64,000 nucleotides of DNA from Oceanobacillus salinisoli (GTDB taxonomy: Bacteria; Bacillota; Bacilli; Bacillales; Amphibacillaceae): NCBI RefSeq assembly GCF_009733865.1, contig NZ_WOFB01000011.1, forward strand, positions 1-64,000, in the 5' to 3' direction. A program made the position numbers and the translations under genes. Shown here in pieces: positions 36,689 through 45,784 of the stretch. Under the pieces are notes generated by a model. The model saw nothing but the letters and a program-made list of their open reading frames with translations. It did no database searches and had not been told where the DNA came from. Each line of letters starts with the position of its first letter. The stretch's first letter is position 1.

Positions 36689-37960
36689 TTATTTAGAAAG
36701 TTGGGATTTTGCTCTATCAATCGCATCGTTCCATGCTTTTTCCGGATCTTTATTTTCATTTACAATTAATTGAAACTGTTCCAGGATGGAAGATTCTACT
36801 AATGAATCATTAGGACTACGATATGCAATTTTTACATCCTCAGCAGATTGAGCAAATACTTCGTTTACTACTTGTCCACCGAAGAATTCTTCCTCAACCT
36901 GCATCTCTGGTGCATCATATACTTCAGGTGTTGAAGGGAACAAGCCATGATTCACTAAATTATCCAATTGGTTTTCTGGATTTAAGTACCATTTAAGAAC
37001 TTCATAGGCTTCTTCTGGATGTTCAGAAGAATTTAGAATTCCCATGAAAGATCCACCTTGGTTTCCACCTCCACCAGGAGGAAATGCGATTCTCCAATTC
37101 CCAGCATGATCAGGAGCAGAGTTTACGACATCACCTTTAAACCACATTGCATGAATTAACGATCCCACATCACCAGTATTCATAGCAGCTCTTTTTTCAC
37201 TACCAGATTCACTAACAAATGTTAATCCTTCTTGATATGCTCTTACAGCAGTGTCAAAAGCATTCTTAACATGCTCTTGATCAGCTATAAAATTATCATT
37301 CTCGTCGAAGTATAATTTGTCTGATTGACCAATAACATTACGATAGATCTCATCAATGGTATACATTTTTGCGCCAGTTGCTTCATATACTTTTTTGGAT
37401 GCCGCTATGTAATCATCCCAATTTTGAATCTCTTTTGCTACGTCTTCAGGTTCACTAGGAAGCCCAGCCTGTTCAAATAAATCAGCTCGATAGTATAATG
37501 CAATAGGACCTATATCTATAGGAAGCGCAATTAGTTTATCACCATCGTCAGTTTTGGCAGTAGCCATTTCTAATTTCCATTCTAGGTAAGTATCCTCAAG
37601 TTCTTCCGCACCATAATCATATAAATCAACAAACATATCATGATGTGGTAGAAATTCAGAAATCCAGCTGTCCATCGCAACAATATCAGGTCCTTCTCCG
37701 CCACCTGCTAAGGTTGTTTGTAGACGTGTTTTAAAATCTTCACCAGAAGGTAGTTTTTCCACTTTAAGTTCAACATTATCGAATTGTTCATTTACCTTAG
37801 CTTCTATTTCAGGACTTTCGTCACCCCAATACCACATCGTTAGTGTTACTTTTCCACTATCTTCAGTTCCAGATGCTGTATTCGCATCTGCATTTCCACA
37901 GGCTGCCAATAATACAAGCATTGCAATACTTGTTAAAGCTAATATAATTTTCTTATTCAT
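36689..37960 (-). CDS. Sugar ABC transporter substrate-binding lipoprotein
   Basis: Extracellular solute-binding protein of family 1 (UgpB/MalE-like), 423 residues. The signal peptide (MNKKIILALTSIAMLVLLAACGN) ends in the lipobox LAAC, so Cys 21 anchors it to the membrane. VTLTMWYWGDESPEIE opens the mature fold, and the acidic, aromatic-rich body fits carbohydrate capture. AAGGGTG precedes the ATG. It is first in its transcription unit; the upstream glpQ-like gene ends with its own terminator, so the importer unit should have its own promoter within 37961-38270. Confidence 0.9.
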   Translation of the reverse strand: MNKKIILALTSIAMLVLLAACGNADANTASGTEDSGKVTLTMWYWGDESPEIEAKVNEQFDNVELKVEKLPSGEDFKTRLQTTLAGGGEGPDIVAMDSWISEFLPHHDMFVDLYDYGAEELEDTYLEWKLEMATAKTDDGDKLIALPIDIGPIALYYRADLFEQAGLPSEPEDVAKEIQNWDDYIAASKKVYEATGAKMYTIDEIYRNVIGQSDKLYFDENDNFIADQEHVKNAFDTAVRAYQEGLTFVSESGSEKRAAMNTGDVGSLIHAMWFKGDVVNSAPDHAGNWRIAFPPGGGGNQGGSFMGILNSSEHPEEAYEVLKWYLNPENQLDNLVNHGLFPSTPEVYDAPEMQVEEEFFGGQVVNEVFAQSAEDVKIAYRSPNDSLVESSILEQFQLIVNENKDPEKAWNDAIDRAKSQLSK

Positions 37961-38002
37961 TTATACACACCCTTTTATAAATTATTTAATGGTTCTAGTT
38001 AT

Positions 38003-38038
38003 AAGTTCACGAAAAAATAGAACTTAATTATTAATCAT
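38003..38038 (-). promoter_or_regulatory. Leader mini-frame and hairpin upstream of the importer operon
   Basis: On the minus strand AAAGGAGGAACAAC leads to an ATG (38038) with only four codons (MINN) before TAA. That stop lies in a small hairpin, AAGTTC with GAACTT (38003-38025). The binding-protein gene starts 43 bases further on. This could be a leader that affects translation, or just the relic of a lost gene start. The rest of 37961-38270 is AT-rich with no gene. Confidence 0.3.
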
Positions 38039-38272
38039 GTTGTTCCTCCTTTTCTGACTGGTCTATTCAACATGATACTTATTTATTATTAAATTTGTTT
38101 AAATGTAATTATATTTATTTGTAAAAATATTCCTAAATAAATGTGATTTTGTAAAAAATGTTAAATCTATTGCGTTTTTCGCTTATTTTGTTTACATGGA
38201 ATATAAAAAACAATATTAATAATATTTCAAAATATGTGCATCCAAGCTTATAGAAAAGAACCTCAACCCACT

Positions 38273-38321
38273 AAAAAAAGAGAGTTGCGATAGCCATATT
38301 ATTAGCTATTACAACTCTCTT
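38273..38321. terminator. Terminator between glycerophosphodiesterase and importer genes
   Basis: AGAGAGTTG and GATAGC pair with GCTAT and CAACTCTCT. A-run and T-run stretches on the two sides allow termination. It splits the minus-strand cluster into two transcription units. Confidence 0.75.
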
Positions 38322-38324
38322 ATT

Positions 38325-39071
38325 CTATTCGCCCTTCATCGTTTCTGGTAAATTCGTGCACATTAAATCGACACCATAACCTTCTAATTTTTTCCACAGC
38401 TCGATATCATTCACCATACCGCCATTCACATATAAACCTGCATGATGAATCTCATCTACTAGCTCTTTTGTTAAGTACTCACCAGGTCCATTTAAAACTT
38501 GAGCATCAAAAGACTTTAAGTATTTAACCGGATCTACAAGTCTACAAGGTGTAATAGCACTAGTCATAATTGTTTTACTGTACTTTCTTACTTGTGCCAA
38601 CATATCATGATTAAAGGAAATAATCTGAACTTGTTCCTCCATTGCATAGGATTGAACTAATTCAACAGCTTTTTTTACTAATAAATGCTTCGAGTTTTCA
38701 ATATTTTTCAACTCTATACTCAACCATATTTTCCCTTTACCCCAATCTAATACTTCTTCTAAAGTAGGCATACGTTCTCCGGTAAAAGCTGGAGAAAACC
38801 AAGAACCGACATCCAGCCTTTGTAGTTCTGATAAAGTGTAGTCCCTTAGAAAACCTGTACCATCTGACTTTTTATCTAACTTCTCATCGTGAAAAACAAC
38901 AATTTCATTATCTTTGGAGAGCTGAACATCTATTTCTATTAGATCGGCTTTTACCTCAACGGCTTTATTAAAAGCCGATATTGTATTTTCTGGACAAAGA
39001 GTTGGTGCACCTCTATGACCTTCTATGTATGGTTTATTTCCACCGGTTAATATTGGTTTTAAATCTGTCAT
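38325..39071 (-). CDS. Glycerophosphodiester phosphodiesterase family protein
   Basis: Cytoplasmic GDPD/GlpQ-fold enzyme of 248 residues. The catalytic His is in EGHRGAPTLCPENTISAF (about 18-35), the metal-binding Glu and Asp in LIEIDVQLS (about 45-53), and the second His in VVFHDEKLDKKSDGTGF (about 58-74). It normally splits glycerophosphodiesters to glycerol-3-phosphate and an alcohol. It has no signal peptide, unlike secreted GlpQ. Its place right after the sulfatase and maturase genes suggests it acts on an imported phosphodiester-decorated glycan or on a linked lipid fragment. GGGAGG precedes the ATG. Confidence 0.85.
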   Translation of the reverse strand: MTDLKPILTGGNKPYIEGHRGAPTLCPENTISAFNKAVEVKADLIEIDVQLSKDNEIVVFHDEKLDKKSDGTGFLRDYTLSELQRLDVGSWFSPAFTGERMPTLEEVLDWGKGKIWLSIELKNIENSKHLLVKKAVELVQSYAMEEQVQIISFNHDMLAQVRKYSKTIMTSAITPCRLVDPVKYLKSFDAQVLNGPGEYLTKELVDEIHHAGLYVNGGMVNDIELWKKLEGYGVDLMCTNLPETMKGE

Positions 39072-39113
39072 ATTGAATATCCTCCCAATTCCTTAAAAAC
39101 CTTAATAGTCTTA

Positions 39114-40562
39114 TTAACTCTTTAGAAAACTTGCTTTATTATTTACCCATTCCCTTAGTTCAGTATTTGTATTATCCTTTAATCTTGCCGCATTCTCATC
39201 CAGATGTACTGGAGAAGGGGAATCAAATAAAATAAATTGACTTAATATATCTTTATATTCATTAATTTGTTCTTGATACTCAGGATAATCATATAAGTTA
39301 TTCAATTCCAATGGATCTTTTTCTAAATCAAAAAACATGCTATTTTCTTGATCCTTTCTAAGCAAAAGCTTAAATTCCTCGGAGCGTACCATATACTCCT
39401 TTCCTCTTCCATCTTCAGAAAAGACAAAATCCCTGTTGATAGAATCATTTAGTAAGCTCTTACCTGACATATACTTCCCATTTTGACATTGTGCTACATC
39501 AAGTATGGTAGAACCTATATCAATGTTATTAACTAACATACTTGATTTCGACCCCTTGTTATATTGATTAGGGTATTTAATAATTAAAGGTACTTTCATA
39601 AGAGGATCGTACATGTGATTGCTCTTTAATAGTAGATGATGATAACCCATATATTCACCATGATCACTTGTATATATAATTAAAGTATTATCATATACTC
39701 CTTTTTCTTTAAGTAGCTGCGTTATTTTCCCGACATAATGATCAATATGCGAGATAGTCCCATAGTATTTTGCCATAACATTTTTAAGTTTTATTTCTGT
39801 TAGATCCTCATGAGGGAAATATCCTTGATGAACCTTTAAGTCATCCTCTAAACATTCTTGAGTCCAACCCGGTAATAAAGACAAATCATCTGGATTATAC
39901 ATTTCACTCCATGGAAAAGGAGGATCAAAGGGGTGATGTGGTTTAATAAAGCTAACCATTAAAAGATTTTGGTCATCTTGCCATTGCTCAATTGAACGGA
40001 GAGCTTGTTCCCCAATCCATGAAGTTGAATAGTATTCCTCTGGTAAATTAGATTCTAACGCTCCAAATGTTTCCCAATAATGTTTCGGTGCTTGATTACG
40101 GTATTCTTCTACTTGATCCATTAAATCTACTTCATCAATTAGATCATTTTCTTTTAAAAACCTATGATAATCATCCTGATCTCTTCCTGGTTCTGTTTGT
40201 TCTGCCAACATCATCTCATGAAACCCAACATCCAGGTATGTTGGTGTAACATGCATTTTTCCAACGACCTTCGTTTGGTAACCATTATTCTTCAACAGTC
40301 TTGGGAAAGTTTCAATGCCACTTGGAATGGTTGATTCGTTCGTATATCCTTGATGTTGATGTGGATACATACTGGTTAATAAGGAATAGCGAGATGGTGT
40401 ACATACTGGGGAAGCGCAAAAACTATTCTCAAAAAGCACACCATCTTCAGCCAATTGGTCGATATGATGGGTATCTACGTCTTGATTCCCATAGGAACCT
40501 AAGCAATCGCTTCTATGTTGATCACTCATTATTAAAACAATATTAGGTTTGTTTTTATCCAC
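39114..40562 (-). CDS. Type I (formylglycine) sulfatase, Cys type
   Basis: A 482-residue sulfatase of the alkaline phosphatase superfamily. The metal site begins with IVLIMSDQHRSD (about 8-19), and the nucleophile motif is CTPSR (Cys 54), which must be turned into formylglycine. Further ligands lie in YTSDHGEYMGYH and FIKPHHPFDPP. There is no signal peptide, so it works on an imported substrate. The gene for the formylglycine-generating enzyme stands upstream in the same unit, so maturation is provided locally. It hydrolyses sulfate esters, presumably on mannose residues given the mannosidases nearby. GTG start; ribosome site somewhat distant. Confidence 0.92.
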   Translation of the reverse strand: MDKNKPNIVLIMSDQHRSDCLGSYGNQDVDTHHIDQLAEDGVLFENSFCASPVCTPSRYSLLTSMYPHQHQGYTNESTIPSGIETFPRLLKNNGYQTKVVGKMHVTPTYLDVGFHEMMLAEQTEPGRDQDDYHRFLKENDLIDEVDLMDQVEEYRNQAPKHYWETFGALESNLPEEYYSTSWIGEQALRSIEQWQDDQNLLMVSFIKPHHPFDPPFPWSEMYNPDDLSLLPGWTQECLEDDLKVHQGYFPHEDLTEIKLKNVMAKYYGTISHIDHYVGKITQLLKEKGVYDNTLIIYTSDHGEYMGYHHLLLKSNHMYDPLMKVPLIIKYPNQYNKGSKSSMLVNNIDIGSTILDVAQCQNGKYMSGKSLLNDSINRDFVFSEDGRGKEYMVRSEEFKLLLRKDQENSMFFDLEKDPLELNNLYDYPEYQEQINEYKDILSQFILFDSPSPVHLDENAARLKDNTNTELREWVNNKASFLKS

Positions 40563-40720
40563 TCTAAACAGTCATCCCTTTCTATACTTTCTTTTATAAA
40601 TAAAGACTTTTTTCACACCACTCTTAATATTCTATATGTACTACATTAATTTTCTTGTGTAGATATGTAATTATTATGTAAATTATTACTATTTTCGTTA
40701 TATCTCAATTTAACTAATGA

Positions 40721-41677
40721 CTAAATATCTTTAACACAACGAAATCCCATATTACCAGTAGAACTATCTGGTGTATTAGCCGTTCTTGCAGACACTCTAT
40801 AGCGATTACAATAGGATTCATGACAGAGATAGGACCCACCACGAATAACTCGCATTTCTCCATGCTCAGGTCCTTTTGGATTTATACTATCGGTTCTTAT
40901 ATTTCTATCTCTAGTGAACCAATCTGTACACCATTCCCACACATTACCAGACATATTGTAAAGGCCATATCCATTTGGTTCATAACTATTTACTGGAGCA
41001 GTACCACTGTAACCGTCCTCAGCATCATTTTGAACAGGAAATTCCCCTTGCCAAATATTACATTGGTGTTTCCCGTTTGGGACAAGTTCATTTCCCCATG
41101 GATAAAGGTTTTGTTCTAACCCTCCTCTCGCCGCATACTCCCATTCCGCTTCTGTAGGAAGTCTCTTACCAGCCCAATTGCAATAAGCAACAGCATCATT
41201 CCAGGATATATGTACAACAGGATGATCCATTCGATCATCAATATTGGAATCTATTCCTTCAGGCTGGAACCAGCTTGCACTTTCCACAACCAGCCACCAA
41301 GGCGTCTGTTGAACTCTATGCTTAATTTCCCTCTGGACATTCTGACTTACGAATTGATAGAACACAAACGAGTTTCCAAATAATTCTGCTTCCGTTTTAT
41401 AGTTTGTTTCCCTAACGAACTTTTCAAATTCTCTATTCGTGACAGCATGAGCATCCATATAAAACGAATCCACAGTCACTTTTCTAATCGGGCCCTCACC
41501 ATCAAGTTTATTTTGATTCTTATCTTCAGTTCCCATAAGAAAAGTTCCACCTTCTATGAGCACCATTTGGTTATAGTCACTTTTTATAGTATTTTCTTTG
41601 AAGTGATTCAAAGGCCTTTTCTTTTCTAGGGTCGAATCTCTTCTTATTGAACAACACGAATTTATATTATTATTCAT
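40721..41677 (-). CDS. Formylglycine-generating enzyme (sulfatase maturase)
   Basis: SUMF1-type oxygen-dependent enzyme of 318 residues that converts the sulfatase Cys to formylglycine. Both active-site cysteines are present in [15 protein letters not shown] (Cys 285 and Cys 290), and [19 protein letters not shown] matches true FGE rather than generic SUMF1 proteins. [15 protein letters not shown] opens the fold near residue 38. The N-terminus has a CCSIRR stretch that resembles the CxPSR substrate motif seen at this place in other bacterial FGEs. TGGAGGAAG precedes the start. It is followed about 160 bases later by the sulfatase gene. Confidence 0.93.
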   Translation of the reverse strand: MNNNINSCCSIRRDSTLEKKRPLNHFKENTIKSDYNQMVLIEGGTFLMGTEDKNQNKLDGEGPIRKVTVDSFYMDAHAVTNREFEKFVRETNYKTEAELFGNSFVFYQFVSQNVQREIKHRVQQTPWWLVVESASWFQPEGIDSNIDDRMDHPVVHISWNDAVAYCNWAGKRLPTEAEWEYAARGGLEQNLYPWGNELVPNGKHQCNIWQGEFPVQNDAEDGYSGTAPVNSYEPNGYGLYNMSGNVWEWCTDWFTRDRNIRTDSINPKGPEHGEMRVIRGGSYLCHESYCNRYRVSARTANTPDSSTGNMGFRCVKDI

Positions 41678-41717
41678 TTATTCTTCCTCCATAAAAGATT
41701 AATTGTATGTATAAATC

Positions 41718-42332
41718 TCATTTTTTAAAATGGATAAAATGATTTGCTATTACAGTTAGTGCAGTTGCTGATAGACTTACACCAAAAAACAGAATTAGAC
41801 CAGGTATATATACTAGTAAAATATTTATAATGGCTAGTATGATAACCATCAGGATAGATACAATCGGGTGTTTAATTGCGGTCATGAAGGAAAACTTTAT
41901 GTAATTAACTATTGTAAAATTATAGTTAGCGTAAATTGGCAATAAGTGAAGTATAATAATACCGTAAAAAACAGAAAATAGTATAAACATAATGCTAATT
42001 AAGTCAAATATTGGGTGTTCAAAAGAATGATAAAAATTAATATTAAAAAATATTATCAGTCCTATAAGCAATAGAAACAATCCAAGAATGTTACCTTTTT
42101 TAATTTCACTTACAAAATAAATCCAAAATGTCTTTATAATAGGCGTATCAATCTCACCCAGCGTCCATCGACGTATAACTGAGATCATTGCTATTGTTGA
42201 AGGGAATACCCCCAAAATACTTAATCCTAAGATTGTACAAAATACCCACATTAAATTAATAGTTGCGAGTTTTAAAGACCAATCACATATATTATAAAAA
42301 AACCTCCAACCCTTGCTAATACAAATCCCCAC
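41718..42332 (-). CDS. YesL-family (DUF624) membrane protein
   Basis: A 204-residue protein with five or six membrane helices. GWRFFYNICDWSLKLATINLMWVFCTILGL at the start is typical of the YesL/DUF624 family, which accompanies many Bacillus sugar-import operons and has no known biochemical role. It is the first gene of the YesL-FGE-sulfatase-GDPD unit. The start is uncertain: the GTG used here overlaps the only G-rich site (TTAGGTGGGG). It strengthens the reading of the region as a carbohydrate-utilisation locus. Confidence 0.75.
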   Translation of the reverse strand: MGICISKGWRFFYNICDWSLKLATINLMWVFCTILGLSILGVFPSTIAMISVIRRWTLGEIDTPIIKTFWIYFVSEIKKGNILGLFLLLIGLIIFFNINFYHSFEHPIFDLISIMFILFSVFYGIIILHLLPIYANYNFTIVNYIKFSFMTAIKHPIVSILMVIILAIINILLVYIPGLILFFGVSLSATALTVIANHFIHFKK

Positions 42333-42477
42333 CTAAGTTGCGCTTTAATTAAACTTATTTATCAGTATTTTTAATAATAACAAATCAATATTAATAATAA
42401 GTTTAAATTGTGTTAATTTACTCTTTACTTTTTATAATTTTTTCTAGTTAATCGTTCATATAGAAAAACATAAAAAT

Positions 42478-42510
42478 ACCATTTTCCTAATTGGATTACC
42501 GGAAAATGGT
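42478..42510. repeat. Hairpin between the mannoside and amino-acid transporter clusters
   Basis: ACCATTTTCC pairs with GGAAAATGGT over a 13-base loop. U-tracts are poor, so it may be either a terminator or a repeat. No gene is visible in 42333-42794. Confidence 0.45.
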
Positions 42511-42794
42511 CTATTTATATGGTTTATTCTTTCACTTCCATCTGATTCACAATCACTATGATTCTCTAAAAGATCTGAAAAGGTGACTGATTACATAGAA
42601 TACAAATCCCAAAATTTGCTGACAAATATCTCATGAAAAATAATACTTCAAAATGTTACTAGAATACACAGGCTCATCGGCAAGGTCTCACTTTTGGGAA
42701 TGTGGTTACCCCCTGCTGATAGCTACTTCTCCAAAAGGAATCTACATGTCCTTCAAATAATCACTTCACAACCTTTTATAAAATATCCTAATTT

Positions 42795-42826
42795 TAAAAA
42801 AGCTTAGAGGTCCTCTAAGCTTTTTG
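42795..42826 (-). terminator. Terminator of the polar amino-acid ABC operon
   Basis: AAAAAGCTTAGAGG pairs with CCTCTAAGCTTTTT, 20 bases past the ATPase stop. Confidence 0.88.
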
Positions 42827-42843
42827 GTTTAATATTTTAATAG

Positions 42844-43572
42844 TTACAATACTTTTGATAAAAATGCTTGGGTTCTTTCGTTTTGCGGATTGCCAAATAG
42901 TTCATCTGGTGTACCTTGTTCTACGATAAAACCTTCATCCATAAAGATAACACGATCGGCGACTTCCTTTGCAAAGCCCATTTCATGAGTCACGATTGTC
43001 ATCGTCATTCCTTCTTCAGCCAAATCCTTCATGACCTGTAGTACTTCTCCGACCATTTCCGGGTCTAAGGCTGAGGTAGGCTCGTCAAACAACATAATAT
43101 TTGGTTCCATGGCTAAAGCACGAGCCATTGCTACACGTTGTTTTTGCCCGCCGGATAAGTTGTCCGGGTATACATCTGCCTTGTCTACTAACCCAACTTT
43201 ATCAAGTAGCTGTGTTCCTAATTCTTTTGCTTCTGATTGTGATTTGCCTTTTAATCTTTTAGGTCCAAGAGTAACATTTTCCATTACCGTCATGTGTGGA
43301 AACAAATTAAACTGTTGGAATACCATTCCCATTCTTTGGCGTAATTCATTAATATTCGTTTTAGGTGCGGTGAGATTATCTCCTTCAATAAGAATATCTC
43401 CACCAGTGGGTTCTTCCAATAGATTCATACAACGTAAAAGTGTACTTTTTCCTGAACCTGAAGGGCCAATCACACAAACTACTTCTTGTGAGTTAACATC
43501 GATATTTATATCTTTAAGAACCTCTAATTTACCAAATGACTTTTTTAGATTATTTACTTCAATCATTTTCAT
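42844..43572 (-). CDS. Polar amino-acid ABC transporter ATPase (GlnQ type)
   Basis: ATP-binding subunit of 242 residues. Walker [10 protein letters not shown] (about 34-42), Q-loop [18 protein letters not shown], signature LSGGQKQR (about 138-145), Walker [15 protein letters not shown] and the switch His in VTHEMGFA are all intact. GlnQ/ArtP-type ATPases have just this set. Its ATG overlaps the permease stop as ATGA, so the genes are coupled. Energises uptake of an amino acid, probably glutamine or another polar one. Confidence 0.92.
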   Translation of the reverse strand: MKMIEVNNLKKSFGKLEVLKDINIDVNSQEVVCVIGPSGSGKSTLLRCMNLLEEPTGGDILIEGDNLTAPKTNINELRQRMGMVFQQFNLFPHMTVMENVTLGPKRLKGKSQSEAKELGTQLLDKVGLVDKADVYPDNLSGGQKQRVAMARALAMEPNIMLFDEPTSALDPEMVGEVLQVMKDLAEEGMTMTIVTHEMGFAKEVADRVIFMDEGFIVEQGTPDELFGNPQNERTQAFLSKVL

Positions 43573-44226
43573 GCTACATCTAATCTCCTTTCAAGCCAAC
43601 GTGAGAATAGGCTTAATGAATAAATAATGATGAAATACAGAACTCCAACAGCAAATAATATTTCAAAAGCACGGAAATTAGCTGCATAAATGGATTGGCC
43701 AGATAACGTAAGCTCAGCCAATCCTATCGCGGAAAGTAGTGAAGTATCTTTAATGCTTACAATAAATTGATTGACGAATGCGGGAATCATGCGACGGATT
43801 GCTTGAGGTAATATAATTAAACGCATAGTTTGGCCATAAGAAAAACCAATTGTTCTTCCGGCTTCCATTTGTCCTTTATCAATAGAATTGATTCCAGCAC
43901 GGAAAATTTCTACTAAATAGGCTGCAGCATTGACTGTAATCGCTATTACACCCGCAGAAAATGCTGTTAAGTTAATATCCATTACACTTGGCAAACCGAA
44001 ATAAATGAATAGTATTTGAACGAGTAATGGTGTTCCTCGAATGATATCAACAAAGGCAGTTGAAATTGTTCGTAGGATCTTACTCTTTGTTATACTAAAC
44101 ACACCTAGTATTAGTCCAATAAACATTGCTAAAATAAGTGATATGACCGTTATTTCTATTGTCAATCCCATCCCTTTTAATAGAGTGGGTAATCCTTCAA
44201 GAATAATATTAATCGTTTCCATCATG
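43569..44226 (-). CDS. Polar amino-acid ABC transporter permease (GlnP/HisM type)
   Basis: Permease of about 218 residues with five helices. The HisM-type loop [37 protein letters not shown] is complete. I chose the ATG at 44226 because GAGGG stands 9 bases ahead; the longer frame to 44276 would start inside the terminator-like hairpin at 44250-44281. The protein forms a homodimer with the ATPase. It is the middle gene of the binding protein-permease-ATPase operon. Confidence 0.9.
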
Positions 44227-44249
44227 CGTGACTTCCCTCTTTCTTTTAG

Positions 44250-44281
44250 AAAAGGTGTGACAAAACTATGCCACACCTTTT
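44250..44281 (-). terminator. Intra-operon hairpin after the binding-protein gene
   Basis: AAAAGGTGTGACA pairs imperfectly with GGCACACCTTTT-like sequence (stem AAAAGGTGTG with CACACCTTTT). Partial termination or protection of the upstream mRNA would give more binding protein than permease, a common pattern in ABC operons. Confidence 0.7.
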
Positions 44282-44304
44282 ATTCGATTAGATTGTTATA
44301 TACA

Positions 44305-45111
44305 TTATTCTTCTGAGAAATATTTGCTATAAATTTCGTCAAACTCACCACTATCTTTTAGCTCTCCGAGTCCGGTATTAATTTTTTCTACTAAACCTTC
44401 GCTACCTTTTGAAATAGCAATTCCATAATCTTCACTTGGATACTTATCACCAACTATTCGAAGTTGAGATGCTTCACCGTCTTGATTGATCTTATACGCA
44501 ACACTAGGATAATCATTGATGACAACATCGGCATTACCGTTTTCTAATTCCATATACATGGTGGCATCATCTTGGAGTTTCGTAACCTCGCCATTATATT
44601 TTTCAGCAAGTTCGTTGGCTAGTTCCAAACTAGATGTTCCTTGTTTGGCAACAATTGTTTTTCCCTGTAGGTCTTCTTCGTCTTCAATAGCACTATCTTT
44701 TAAAGTAACTAAGGATAAACCAGATTCAAAATATGGATCTGAGAAGTCTACTACTTCTAAACGGTCCTCTCTTATTCCAATTGCGGATACGGCTGCATCG
44801 ACTTGATTAGCTTGAAGCGCTGGGATAATACCGTCAAACTTCATAATATTCCAGTTAACAGTTAAACCTGCTTCCTCAGCAACTGCTTCGACTAATTCGA
44901 CATCGAAACCAGTCAATTCTTCATCTACTTTATATTCAAATGGTGGATAGTCCTGCACCACTGCAACTGTAATTTCCTGTTTTGTTTCACCCGAAGATTC
45001 ACTATTTACTTCATCTGTACTACAACCTGCTAATGCAAATGCAATGATTCCAACTAAAACAACCATTACCATCTTATTAACAAAAGTGTTTTTCTTTTGT
45101 TGTTTAATCAT
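44305..45111 (-). CDS. Polar amino-acid ABC transporter substrate-binding lipoprotein
   Basis: Family 3 solute-binding protein, 268 residues. The signal peptide ends in the lipobox FALAGC (Cys about 30). The mature part has the GlnH-like VAVVQDYPPFEYKVDEELTGFDVELVEAVAEEAGL (about 49-83), the DAAVSAIGIREDRLEVVDFSDPYF stretch and the lobe-2 GKTIVAKQGTSSLELA. It captures a polar amino acid outside the cell. It is first in the operon; AGGGGG precedes the ATG. Substrate (glutamine, cystine, arginine) is not decidable by eye. Confidence 0.9.
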   Translation of the reverse strand: MIKQQKKNTFVNKMVMVVLVGIIAFALAGCSTDEVNSESSGETKQEITVAVVQDYPPFEYKVDEELTGFDVELVEAVAEEAGLTVNWNIMKFDGIIPALQANQVDAAVSAIGIREDRLEVVDFSDPYFESGLSLVTLKDSAIEDEEDLQGKTIVAKQGTSSLELANELAEKYNGEVTKLQDDATMYMELENGNADVVINDYPSVAYKINQDGEASQLRIVGDKYPSEDYGIAISKGSEGLVEKINTGLGELKDSGEFDEIYSKYFSEE

Positions 45112-45306
45112 TTATGATAAGCCCCCTGCAAAAATGTATTTGTTGTCAAAACGACATTATTAATTATATCGATATGTTTAAACATTTAAAAATTAGAAAA
45201 ATCTCGGTTTATGATGATATTTTTCTATTTTTTGAGATTAATCTTATTAATCTATGTATATTGTAGAAATCCTCATAAAAAGTTACATATACTATCATAT
45301 CCTCGA

Positions 45307-45333
45307 GGGACAAGGGATTAGGTCCCTTGTCCC
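45307..45333. repeat. Palindrome GGGACAAGGGA / TCCCTTGTCCC
   Basis: Perfect 11-base arms around a five-base loop, without U-runs. It resembles the GGGACAGG repeat ends found elsewhere in the window rather than a terminator. Confidence 0.55.
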
Positions 45334-45385
45334 AGGACGAAGTATAAAAAATAAAATGTCCCTTTATTAGTTCAAAACAAATAAA

Positions 45386-45422
45386 GAGTACAATACCTTG
45401 ATAAACGCTTGGTATTGTACTC
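45386..45422 (-). terminator. Hairpin terminator downstream of the amidase remnant
   Basis: Perfect 12-base arms GAGTACAATACC and GGTATTGTACTC; on the minus strand it is followed by TTTATTTG. It probably once terminated the amidase gene. Confidence 0.6.
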
Positions 45423-45541
45423 TCTAAATTTAAGTTCTATGTAGAAGTGGTTCTGGTTTTTAAGCAAAAATAATAAGCAAAAGAAACAGCCCACTTATCA
45501 TGGGAAGGTGAACTTTCCATTCCTCCCCCTGATTCTATATT

Positions 45542-45690
45542 TTATGTCTGGTGGATTACTTTCTCCCACGCACTTCCTATTTGAAATAGCAGTGGTTCCG
45601 ATAAATGATTTCCAATGAATTGCATACCAACTGGAAGACCTTTCGAACATATTAGTCCATTTAGAGCTACTCCTCCTTCATCAATCCAGG
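45542..45690 (-). pseudogene. C-terminal remnant of an amidase
   Basis: One frame reads DEGGVALNGLICSKGLPVGM, then QFIGNHLSEPLLFQIGSAWEKV, ending IHQT and TAA. This is the typical end of amidase-signature (GatA-like) enzymes, where a glycine-rich LPVGxQxIG stretch precedes the last helix. The rest, including the Ser-Ser-Lys catalytic part, is absent. The region 45112-45541 otherwise shows only the two palindromes. Confidence 0.6.
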
Positions 45691-45784
45691 TTACTTATCA
45701 TCCTATGAACATACACCCAAAAGGTGCTTCACCTACATGATTCTAAAAATTAAGGAGGAATATCCGCTTACATGTTTCCATTGT

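Noticed and set aside
38325-39071. Secreted GlpQ
   Set aside because: No signal peptide is present; the frame begins directly before the GDPD fold with a good ribosome site.
43031-43627. 198-codon plus-strand reading frame
   Set aside because: It lies antisense to the GlnQ-type ATPase and permease genes, which have clear motifs; no ribosome site or recognisable domain.
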